From assembly GCA_964019335.1 (NCBI GenBank), contig OZ025670.1:496001-560000 (forward strand): a stretch of DNA of 64,000 nt. Reading direction: 5' to 3'. Every line of letters starts with the position of its first letter. Within the stretch, counting starts at the first letter, position 1. Below the pieces are notes generated by a model. That model had not been told where the DNA came from, searched no databases, and was given only the letters and a program-made list of their open reading frames with translations. This document shows, in pieces, positions 29,708-38,685 of the stretch. The position numbers and the translations under genes were made by a program. This stretch comes from Diplonema japonicum (Eukaryota; Euglenozoa; Diplonemea; Diplonemida; Diplonemidae).

Positions 29708-32162
29708 ATGAAAAGGGTTAAAACCATTCAAAAAGAAAAAAGGGAAAGAGAAAAAAAAAAAGAGAAAGAAAGGGGGAAAATGAAGAAAGTCCCTTTCGGA
29801 GGAGGTGATGGCAGCATCACCCTTGGAAGTCGGAACTTGGCAGCGGGGGAAAAGGGGGAAAAGAAAGGCAGTCTGAAGCTATCTATAAAACCATTCCTGT
29901 CGAGCAGTCTGCCGAGAGATTTTGAAGAAAAATGCTGGGGAAAGCTGAACAATGCCGTAGAGGCGGTGCACACAAAGAGAAAAGTGGGGACGTCGTTGCA
30001 GGAGCTGTACAACCTGGTGCAGGATCTGGTGGTGAATAAACTGGGAAACAATTTGTACGACAAATTGGAAAAGGTGCAAGGGGACAGAACCGCTGCTGTT
30101 TTTAAAACACTAGACGGGAGCAATCTGAAGGGACGAGAATTTCTGTCCCAGTTCAATTCCGCTTGGGACACGCTTTGCTGCGAAGCAGCAACCATTAAAA
30201 ATATCTTCACCTCGCTCGACCGATCTATAAAGCTGACCACCACCAAGAGAGACGTAACAGATATGAGCCTATTCCAGTTCAGGGTCAATCTGATGAGCTT
30301 CACAGGGCTTCAACATAAGCTAATCGACACCGTTTTACAAGAGATCAAAGCAGAGAGAGATGGCGTGGCCGTCAACAGGCTTCTTCTAAAGCAGCTCACT
30401 TCCATGTTGCAGGCTGTTTCCTTTTACACAGCTTTCGAAGCACCGTTCCTAACAGGCTCGAAGCAATATTACGTTGCAGAGTCGGCTAAGCTGCTGGTTT
30501 TACATGATGGGCCATGCATTGCGAGGTACCTGCATCTTATTTCGAAAAGACTTGAGGAGGAAGAGAACCGGGTTTTAACATATCTCTCGCAGGTCACTAG
30601 GAAACCCCTCATCACAGAGGTAGAGAGAAATCTTATTGCCGTGCATTCAGTGACGATACTTACTGCTGGGTTTTCACATTTAATGTCCAATATGATGCTT
30701 GCAGAGCTCACTCTTCTCCACCAGCATTTCAGCCTCCCTTCAGTCCAGAAACTCGACCTTCTTCGGGATAGCCTAGGTGCTTATATTAAAAAAACAGGGA
30801 TTGAGATCATGAACGGTGCGGACACCACCATCGTGCAAGAACTGCTGAAGTTTAAAGCGAACCTCGATCTCGTTTGCTCCTCCTGTTTCTCATCCCAAAA
30901 AGAATTCACCTACACTATCCGTGACTCCTGTGAAGCCTTCGTCAATTTGAATCCCAGCAAACCCGCTCAACTTCTCGCCAAATACATCGACACGAAGATG
31001 AAACCTGGCGGGAAGGAGACAGAAGACGAGCTTGAACCCCACTTAGATAGCTGCCTCGACATCTTCAGGATGATTCAAGCAAAGGTATAAAACCAAAAAA
31101 GAAAAAAATCAAACAAACCGCCCAGGACGTCTTTGAAGCTTTCTACAACAAAGACTTCGCGAAGAGGCTGCTGCTAGCAAGGTCTGCTTCGCTTGACTTG
31201 GAGAAATCATTCATTTCGAAGCTCAAAGCAGCATGTGGTCCAAGCTTCACCACAAAACTAGAAGGGATGCTTAAGGTATGCTGTCATGTGCCACACATCG
31301 TACCCTCCCGACAGGATATGGAAGTCTCGAAGGAGGTGTTCTCGGGGTATAAGCCACCAACGAAGTCTGACATATCACTTGTGGTGCAGATTCTAACAGA
31401 AAGCCACTGGCCAACATACCAGTCGACACAGATCTCGCTTCCTCCGAAGATGTCAGAAGCACTGGAGGGTTTCAAATCGTACTATTTGGGGAAGTACTCG
31501 GGGAGAAAGCTAACTTGGCAGCCATGCTTGTGCACATGCACAGTAAAGGCAACGTTTGGAAGCACGAAGAAGGAACTGATCGTGTCATTGCTGCAGGCGT
31601 TGGTGCTGTTGCTGTTCAACACAGAGCGCGAGGCGAGCTTTTCCCGTATCAAAGAAGCGGTCGGGACTGGGGACGCAGACCTGACAAGATCCGTACAGGC
31701 TCTTGTGTTTTCGCAGGTATGTTATCCATGTTTGACATCATTGACCCAGGCACGCGTTTTGAAAAGAAGGAACAAAGGCGGGAAAGACATTTTGGACACA
31801 GACGTCTTTACTGTAAATGAAGACTTCCAGCACAAGCATTTCAGAGTGAAGATCAACGGGATGCAAATGAAGGAAACGGCAGAAGAAGCAAAGGGGACCA
31901 ACGACAAGGTGTTGACAGACAGGGTCCACGCGGTGGACGCCTGCCTTGTGAGGACCATGAAGTCAAGGAAATCGGTATTTTTTTTTTTTTTTTTTTTTTA
32001 TTCCCACAGCTCGTGCACTCGGAGCTCATCAGCAGTGTGTTCACGCAGCTCAAGTTCCCTGTCGAGACAGCCGACATCAAGAAGCGTATCGAGATATTGA
32101 TAGAACGGGAGTATTTCAGGCGAGACGACGAGCAACAGAACCTCTACCACTATGTGGCTTAG
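29708..32162 (+). CDS. Cullin (E3 ubiquitin ligase scaffold)
   Basis: Exons 29708-31084, 31126-31275, 31315-31716, 31750-31974 and 32010-32162. Introns are 41, 39, 33 and 35 nt, starting GTATAA, GTATGC, GTATGT and GTATTT; all phase 0. The N-terminal half shows cullin-repeat helices. The cullin-homology region has DVFEAFYNKDFAKRLLL, GRKLTWQP and KKELIVSLLQALVLLLFN. The C-terminal WH-B domain reads RVHAVDACLVRTMKSRKS/LVHSELISSV and ends EREYFRRDDEQQNLYHYVA; the Lys in RTMKSRK is the expected neddylation site. The subtype is not certain (CUL3/CUL4-like by eye). It scaffolds an E2-loaded RING protein and substrate adaptors; a BTB protein in this window could be such an adaptor (inference). The start could instead be the in-frame ATG at 29780. 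Confidence 0.93.
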
Positions 32163-32299
32163 AAGGCCGGAAGGTTCGACCCTCTCTTGCTTTCCCTCTC
32201 CCCCCTTTTCTAAGATTTTATTTTACTCTTAGTATATTAGTTTGTGTTTTTTGTTAACCTCCCCCCCCCCCCCCCCCCCCTTTATTAAGCCAGTAGACA

Positions 32300-33613
32300 A
32301 TGCCTGGGTTGAAAAATGGTTACACTGCGGTCTTCGAGAAGGCCATGGAAGAAGTGCTGCAGGCAACAGGGGTGCCTGGTGTTTCCGTGTATGCACGGCG
32401 TGGCAACGATGTGTTTTCCTGCGGCAAAGGTGAGCACAGCGACTTGTCCAAGAAGTACAGGATGCATTCTATGACGAAGGTAATCACATCCACGGCGGCC
32501 ATCATGACAACGGAGACCCATAAGGACTTCCTTTTGACTGATCCCGTTTCGAAGTACATTCCGTCCTTCGACAGAGAGTGGGACCTCATCTTGGAGGGCA
32601 CAGAAGAGAAAGTCTCTTTTAAGGGATTCTCGAAGGGGCCTGCCGAGGTTAGCTTTAAGAGGGAGAAAAGCAAAACAAAAATGCTTGTGTCGCACCTCAT
32701 GGCAGAGTGCAGCGGGATAGGATATGACTTCTGGACCGAGTCAGGGGTCTGCGGGGAGAACTATTCCGCTGCGGCTGCGATCAGGCAAGCTGTTCACCCC
32801 GAAGTGTTCAACTCGTCGTGCATCATCGGTTCGCATCTCACGCTCGCAGAGTATTGCGACAAGATCGCTGAGGCTGGAGTGCTCGTGTGCGAGCCAGGAA
32901 ATTTCTCGTACGGGCTCGGCGCCCTTGTGGTCGGGCGAGTCCTTGAAGTGGTACATGGAAAACCTTTTTCTCAGATTCTGTCTGAGCTCATCTTCAAACC
33001 TCTTGGGATGAACGCCAGCTTTTTCATTTCTTCGCCCGACGAGATGCACGCTCTGTATGGGGTTGCAAGCGACAAAACGGTGGTCAAGGCTGAAGCCACC
33101 ATAGCCGACTGCGGGTCAGTTGCTGCGTACACCAACCACACCGACCATGCTTTGGGGCCCAAAAAGCTCGAGTCGGGTGACACTGGGCTTGTGATGCCCA
33201 TAGCCGAATATGCGAAGTTCTGCGAGTTTGTCCTCTCCAAAGGTCTTGCAGCAGATGGAACACGTGTGATGGACGAGAAGGGAATCTACATGCTGTGTCA
33301 CGGCGACCCGCATGGGTGTTCCATGGACTCGAGGATGGGGAATACACTCTTTGGATTCGGATACCCTGCGGCCATGACCTTCGGCTGGGCAAAGACAGAC
33401 CCCAAGGCTGATCCTGAAAAGCTTGGTGGCCATGACTTCCCTGTTTGTAACTACTGGAGTGGCTACGCGGGGAATCAGGTTCGTGTCTACCCGACTGAAG
33501 ACAGCTATATAATTGTAGGGATGCAGGTCATGGACCACCACTACACCCGTACATACCAAGACACAGTGCGCCTGCCACTCGTCGAGAAATTCATCTCCTT
33601 GTGGGAAAAATAG
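32300..33613 (+). CDS. Serine beta-lactamase/esterase-like hydrolase
   Basis: 437 residues, single exon. The S-x-x-K motif is in MHSMTKVITSTA (about residues 53-64), where Ser is the expected nucleophile. A Y-x-x element is in FSYGLGALVVGRVLEVVHGKPFSQIL..IFKPLGM, the typical helix and 'PLGM' turn of PF00144 (class C beta-lactamase, penicillin-binding protein and esterase EstB relatives). Eukaryotic members include LACTB and various esterases, so antibiotic hydrolysis should not be assumed. No signal peptide is evident. The start ATG follows a C-rich tract within 20 bases. Confidence 0.85.
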   Translation: MPGLKNGYTAVFEKAMEEVLQATGVPGVSVYARRGNDVFSCGKGEHSDLSKKYRMHSMTKVITSTAAIMTTETHKDFLLTDPVSKYIPSFDREWDLILEGTEEKVSFKGFSKGPAEVSFKREKSKTKMLVSHLMAECSGIGYDFWTESGVCGENYSAAAAIRQAVHPEVFNSSCIIGSHLTLAEYCDKIAEAGVLVCEPGNFSYGLGALVVGRVLEVVHGKPFSQILSELIFKPLGMNASFFISSPDEMHALYGVASDKTVVKAEATIADCGSVAAYTNHTDHALGPKKLESGDTGLVMPIAEYAKFCEFVLSKGLAADGTRVMDEKGIYMLCHGDPHGCSMDSRMGNTLFGFGYPAAMTFGWAKTDPKADPEKLGGHDFPVCNYWSGYAGNQVRVYPTEDSYIIVGMQVMDHHYTRTYQDTVRLPLVEKFISLWEK

Positions 33614-33703
33614 GCAACTTTTACGACCGTCTCAACCAACCACATTACAGCTTTTATATATATATATATCTTCTATTGCTACCATGCAGCATGACAGGGT
33701 GTC

Positions 33704-34246
33704 ATGTCGGAGCCATGCCTTGTAGTTGTCGGGTCTGAGAGCCTGATCAAAAGGCAGGCTGTAGAAGAGGTGTTTAACAACGTGTTCGGTGACGTAGTAG
33801 TTGAAGGGGCAAGGTGCGACTCGGGAGTGAGAGACCAACCGGTGGGGAACAAAGAGACGCGATTGGGTGCACAAAATAGACTGGAAGCAGCGATGGAGGC
33901 AGTGCCTGGTGCTGCTTACTACGTTGCAATGGAGAATGGGATAATAGAGATGGACACAAATGAGTGGTATGACCTTGCATGGGTGGTAGTGCACTGCACT
34001 GCCTCTGGGAAGCGTGCGTATGCACCTACAACAGGCGTGCTTTTTCCTTTGAGGTTTATCAAAATGTCTGAAGAAGCTAACTATTCAGTAACCGCAGGGA
34101 GCCTTATGCGCAAGCATGGGTACACTTCTTCCTCTGTCGACCCTCACGTTTCCCTCACACATGGCCTTCTTACAAGGTCGACGATTCTTACACAGGGTAT
34201 CACCGCGGCGCTCGGTTCCTTCGAAGTGATTCATAAAAATGTGTAA
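33704..34246 (+). CDS. Non-canonical purine NTPase, DUF84/YjjX-like
   Basis: 180 residues. It matches the YjjX/DUF84 branch of the ITPase-like fold: CDSGVRDQPVGNKETRLGAQNRLEAA is the family's diagnostic block, followed by YYVAMENGII (acidic residue for metal), WYDLAWVVV and a late LTHGLLTRSTIL. YjjX hydrolyses inosine and xanthosine triphosphates, cleaning the nucleotide pool; the same activity is inferred here. Length equals the bacterial enzyme (~170-180). No intron. A TATATATA run precedes the gene. Confidence 0.85.
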   Translation: MSEPCLVVVGSESLIKRQAVEEVFNNVFGDVVVEGARCDSGVRDQPVGNKETRLGAQNRLEAAMEAVPGAAYYVAMENGIIEMDTNEWYDLAWVVVHCTASGKRAYAPTTGVLFPLRFIKMSEEANYSVTAGSLMRKHGYTSSSVDPHVSLTHGLLTRSTILTQGITAALGSFEVIHKNV

Positions 34247-34346
34247 ACAGTTTCTTTTCTTTTCTTTTTTTCCCCCCATTTCCCCTCCACATAATTTCGT
34301 TCCGCACACGCCACTCCCACCAGTTGAATACCGCGTACACTTAAAA

Positions 34347-35273
34347 ATGTCCACTGTCTCTGATTTGAACCTCACGAGGTGGTCTCACAATGTTATTTTC
34401 TTCGCGATATTTTTGGTATGACATTATCTTGTGACACATTTGCATTTGCCACAGGTGACGTATGGTGTCCTTGTTTGTGTGAATGTTGGCGAGTCGGGCC
34501 ACAAGATGCACGGGTTTGGGTGCATGTTGACTTTTGTGGGATTGGTTGGCATCATTGCGGGTATTTGCAAGAAGAAGCTCCTTGTCCGCCTTCAAGTATG
34601 CATTACAATAGATGTGACACACCTCATCACAGATGGTTCTGCTTGTGTACCTGACTGTTGTGACGACGCACATCGTGCTGTCGAGGCTCTGCGAGAAGAG
34701 GGAACATTGCTCAGAAAAGGCCACTGTTGTCAGTGCCCAACACAGCACAATTTACTTTGAAACCATGCCTGGTCTTTATGTGGAAATCGGCTCACAGGTA
34801 TGTTGTATCCCCAACGAGAGTTTCCGGAGCCGAACGTCATCGGCGGCTTAGCTCAGTGGTAGAGCATTGGTCTTGTAAACCAAGGGTCGAGAGTTCGATC
34901 CTCTCAGTCGCCTCTTTTTTATAGTCCTCTTTTTTTTACTTAGGTCAGCTACGTGATGACGGTGGACCCGAAGGTTTTGAACAAATGTGAGGAGGAGATC
35001 AAGGCACTGTGGATGCACATGATTGTCCTGCTGTTTACTGTGCTCACTTCATGTTTGATTTGTTCTTGGTATGACGAGTAGTTTTGCCCCTCTTATCAAC
35101 ACAGGCGGTTCATTATCGCGATTGACAGGTGTTCGAAAGGCTACGTGCCACTAACAGTGGTGGACAAGGATGACACAGTGCTTGTAGAGGACATGGTTGC
35201 AGTGAAGGAAGTACCCATGCCCCCGCCTGCTCCAGATGCCTTCCAGGGCACAGGGGTGGCAGTAATGTTATAA
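34347..35273 (+). CDS. Tetraspanin-like four-TM protein hosting a tRNA gene in an intron
   Basis: Exons 34347-34415, 34455-34595, 34633-34797, 34944-35068 and 35105-35273. Introns 39, 37, 146 and 36 nt, all GTATG...AG; phases match, with Trp split at the last junction. The product, about 189 residues, has four hydrophobic helices: VIFFAIFLVTYGVLVCVNV, GCMLTFVGLVGIIAGI, MVLLVYLTVVTTHIVL and LWMHMIVLLFTVLTSCLI. A loop with Cys lies between TM3 and TM4, and the cytosolic tail is Pro-rich. This resembles tetraspanin topology, but the CCG motif is absent, so the family is tentative. The third intron (34798-34943) contains a complete tRNA-Thr gene in the same orientation. Confidence 0.75.
34842..34913 (+). 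tRNA. tRNA-Thr (anticodon TGT), inside an intron
   Basis: A full cloverleaf: acceptor GGCGGCT pairs with AGTCGCC (one G-T), D arm GCTCAGTGGTAGAGC, anticodon stem TTGGT/ACCAA with loop CTTGTAA (anticodon TGT), and T arm GAGAG-TTCGATC-CTCTC. The A box (TAGCTCAGTGG) and B box are intact. A run of T follows at once (from about 34915), a good Pol III terminator. CCA is not encoded. It lies wholly in intron 3 of the four-TM gene, which implies Pol III transcription within a Pol II unit. Confidence 0.95.
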
Positions 35274-37093
35274 GTTTAAAGAAACTAAACTTGAGAACCC
35301 ATATCCTTTTCCCCCCTTTTCTTTTTCCCCACCCCCCTCACCCCTTTCCCTTCCATTATCTTCCGTCTACTTGTTCCGGTAATTTATTGTCCATTTATAT
35401 ATTTTTTTGAAGAGAACAAATGAAAACCCTCCTCTTTTCCCTAACCCAAGAAAAGGCCTTCGACATACTGGAAAACAGTATTTTTTTTGACTCTTTTTTT
35501 CCAGAAATTTTTGCAAAAAAAAAAAAGAAAAAGAAAGAAAAATTGAAGGGGGAAGAGGGGATTCATCCTGTCTCCCTAGATTTGGTGGGAGATTATACTA
35601 GCTATCTCTTCTTCTTTCGGGGGGGGGGGGGGGGGGGGGTCGAAACAAGTATTTATTTTGTTTCTTCTTCTTATTGTGTTTGTCGCTCTGTGCTGCGAGG
35701 CCGGCCATTTTTGTCCTGCTTTGCTATTTCTCGAACAGATTGTCAAAGGGAGGAAGAAAAAAAGAAGAGGAACGGGATTAAAAAAAAAAAGATGGATAAT
35801 GAGAGGTGGGACAGAGGTATACGCAACTGTTTTGTTGCGAAAAGAAACAAAAAAAAAAAAGATAATGTTGTGCTTTGTCCCCCTTTTTCTTTTTTTTTTG
35901 CTTCGTGCCCCCCATTTTTTTTTTTTTTTTCATACATGTGATTCCTTCTCAAGTCAATGAGACAAAAAAAAAAAAAAAAACTTAACTTCATCTTACATGA
36001 GATGAGATACAAAAAGTATTCCTTTGTGGGGCTTAATCTCTACGGGGGAGGAAAAAAGGAAAGAAGAAATGAAAATTTTACGCAAGTTTGATTGAAAGTT
36101 AGGAAATCCTTGCTTGGGATTGCATGTATGTTTCCTTTGGGACTAGCTAGTGAGCGCGAAGACGCAAAAGGCTAAATGTCTAGTTTTGTTTTCTTTTTCT
36201 TTTTTGTTTCTTTTGTCCTGCAAAAGTGGGATAAGAGGGATGATACTCTTTTTTTTTTTAAAAAAAAAAGAAAAGGCCTTGATTCAATTTTGTAAAGCGT
36301 GTTCTTTTCGGAGATTTCAACTCTTCTTTTTTTTTTTTTTTTTTTCCTTTCTTCGTTTCCCTCTTCTTATCCTGTTTTTTCTTCTTGCGAACGGGGGTGG
36401 GGGGGGGGGGGGGGGGGGGGGGAGGTAACAATCAAATCTGAAAAAAAAAAGAGAAAAAAAAAAAAAACACAATGCAATAAGCAAAAAGATGAAAGTCAAG
36501 CCTTGGAGGAAGTGGGGTGGCGTCTTTCTTTTTTTTTTTTTTTTTTTTTTTTTTTCTTTTTTTTTCTTTTTCTTGTCGCCTTTTTTTCCTTCTCCGAATG
36601 GCCACAAAAGAACGAGGAAAAAAAAAAGGAAAAAAAAAAAGAGAGAATACGAAAAAATACTAATTATGCACGGAAAATCCCTCTTCGCCTCCACTTAAAG
36701 CTAACTTTTGCACCCTCTTTCCCCCCCCCCCCCCCCCCCCCCCATTTCGTTTCCTGTTACGCCCAAACCTAACCTTGACGGCCTTGGTGGCTAATAGTCT
36801 AAGGAGCGGGAAAAAAGGGGTTTTTTTTTTTTCTTTTTTGTTTGTTTTGGAAAGAAGAGTAATCTTAAAGCCATTTCGATAGCGGGATCTTCTCTCTGCG
36901 CACTGCAGTTTATACGCTGCTTTAAATCGATCCTTTGAGATTTTACATGCACCTTCCATGAGTCCATCACAGCACCTGCTCCCGATGGCGTGAAGGTTGG
37001 CAAAGGTTACCCCTCCAGAGATGATGGTCTATGGTGTGTAACAGGTTAGAATATTCTGAATTTTCATTCTTTTATTCCACTATGGGTTCTTTT
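35274..37093 (+). other. Gene-poor, homopolymer-rich region before the gap
   Basis: Long runs of every base, including about 20 G near 35624-35639 and 36402-36421 and 22 C near 36721-36742. The pieces between runs give no convincing protein or tRNA. The segment 36860-37093 is more complex and continues to the gap, but nothing is recognised. Confidence 0.5.
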
Positions 37094-37384
37094 NNNNNNN
37101 NNNNNNNNNNNNNNNNNNNNNNNNNNNNNNNNNNNNNNNNNNNNNNNNNNNNNNNNNNNNNNNNNNNNNNNNNNNNNNNNNNNNNNNNNNNNNNNNNNNN
37201 NNNNNNNNNNNNNNNNNNNNNNNNNNNNNNNNNNNNNNNNNNNNNNNNNNNNNNNNNNNNNNNNNNNNNNNNNNNNNNNNNNNNNNNNNNNNNAAGGTTA
37301 CCCCTCCAGAGATGATGGTCTATGGTGTGTAACAGGTTAGAATATTCTGAATTTTCATTCTTTTATTCCACTATGGGTTCTTTT
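37003..37384. repeat. Identical 91-bp flanks around a 200-N gap
   Basis: The 91 bases at 37003-37093 are repeated exactly and directly at 37294-37384, separated by exactly 200 N (37094-37293). The N length is a conventional placeholder. The most economical reading is two contigs that truly overlap by 91 bases and were joined by scaffolding instead of merged. Confidence 0.85.
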
Positions 37385-38685
37385 CATAGGTCGGCTACCG
37401 TTCTAAGGTGGTCGCCTGAAGAAAAAACAAAGGGGAGGGGGAAATGGGTGCAACGAAGAGGGGGGGGAAAGAAAAAAAAAAAGGAAAAATGTTCCATAGT
37501 ATTTTTGTTCTTGAGGAGATAGCATGTGTAAATGGGGGAAAATGAAGAGGACCCGAAGAAAAAAAAGGGGGGGTTAGACTTGTAGAAAGAAAAAAAGAAG
37601 AAAAAACTCCTTAATCATCCCCCGCTTGTATTTTAATAAAAAGAAAAATAAACTTTGAACAGAAAAAAGAAAAGAAAAAAAAAAATACACGGGGAACGAA
37701 ACAGATGTAGAATATTTTATAAGGAATTCACTCAGAGGTAGGGACGTCCTTTTCTGGAGAATGTCATGACGGAGCGCGACGAGGGTACTGATCATGATGT
37801 TCCTCTTGAGTCCTCAAAAGAGGGGCATGGCGCTCATATCAATAGTGATACCCAACAAATGAGAACCGACGGCACATGGCTATGACAGGAGACCAGATTT
37901 CTCCTCGAGATCCAATGTTATGTTTCTCGCACACCAGGCAGCACCGTAGAACGGCGACCGATAGTGTGGGTTTCTTCTTGAACAGTGATCACCTCCCTGC
38001 ACACTGAAACCTTATCGAGTTTTTATAAAATGGGGGGGGGGGGAAGAAAAAGGCTTGGAAGGCAACGACGTTGCAAAACCTTTCCGTTGAAAGGTTTTGA
38101 CAAAAAGGAACTTTAAAAAAAAAAGAAAAATAATAATAATAATAATAAATAAGTAATAAATAAAGAACGCCCCCCCCCCCCCCCCCCCCACCCCGTAGAT
38201 ACGGTGACAACGTTCTCCCCCCCCCCTTTTTTTCCCCCTACAAGATGCTAGGCTTCTTACTACAGCTTGCGTCCTTTATTCGTGTTCAAAAAAAAAAAAG
38301 AGAGAAAAAAGAAAGAAAGAAAGAAAGAACGAAAATTGAACTGAGGATGACGTACTCTGAAGGAAAACATGACACATCTTTATATACACAAACAAGGGCC
38401 GCCTCCCAACAAGCAGCCCCAAAAGACGCGTGTCTCTTATCGTATTCCCCCTCGCCCACCTCAATACCCCCCTCCTTCCCCTCCCCCCCCCCTTTCCTTC
38501 TCCTCTCTTCCTCTTCCTCACATCTGTCTTCATATGGTTGCAAGTCATTTTCTTCTTTTTTTATTTTCCCTTTTATTCTTTTGTTTTATTTTTCCTTCTT
38601 GAACGAACCTTTTGATAGGGAGAAAAATAAAAGAGGGGGAAAAAAAGGGTGCAACTTGGTGCCTATGCGGTAAGGACTCCCACCA
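37385..38685 (+). other. Non-coding or unrecognised region after the gap
   Basis: About 37740-38010 is complex sequence with no long open frame and several short inverted pairs (CCTCTT...AAGAGG at 37802-37823, AAAACCTTTC...GAAAGGTTTT near 38074-38097). It could hide a structured RNA or a mobile-element fragment; I cannot assign it. The rest is C, A and T runs leading to the next gene. Confidence 0.4.

Noticed and set aside
35420-35941. 173-codon open frame after the four-TM gene
   Set aside because: Most of it is translated homopolymer (Lys, Gly and Phe runs) with no domain.
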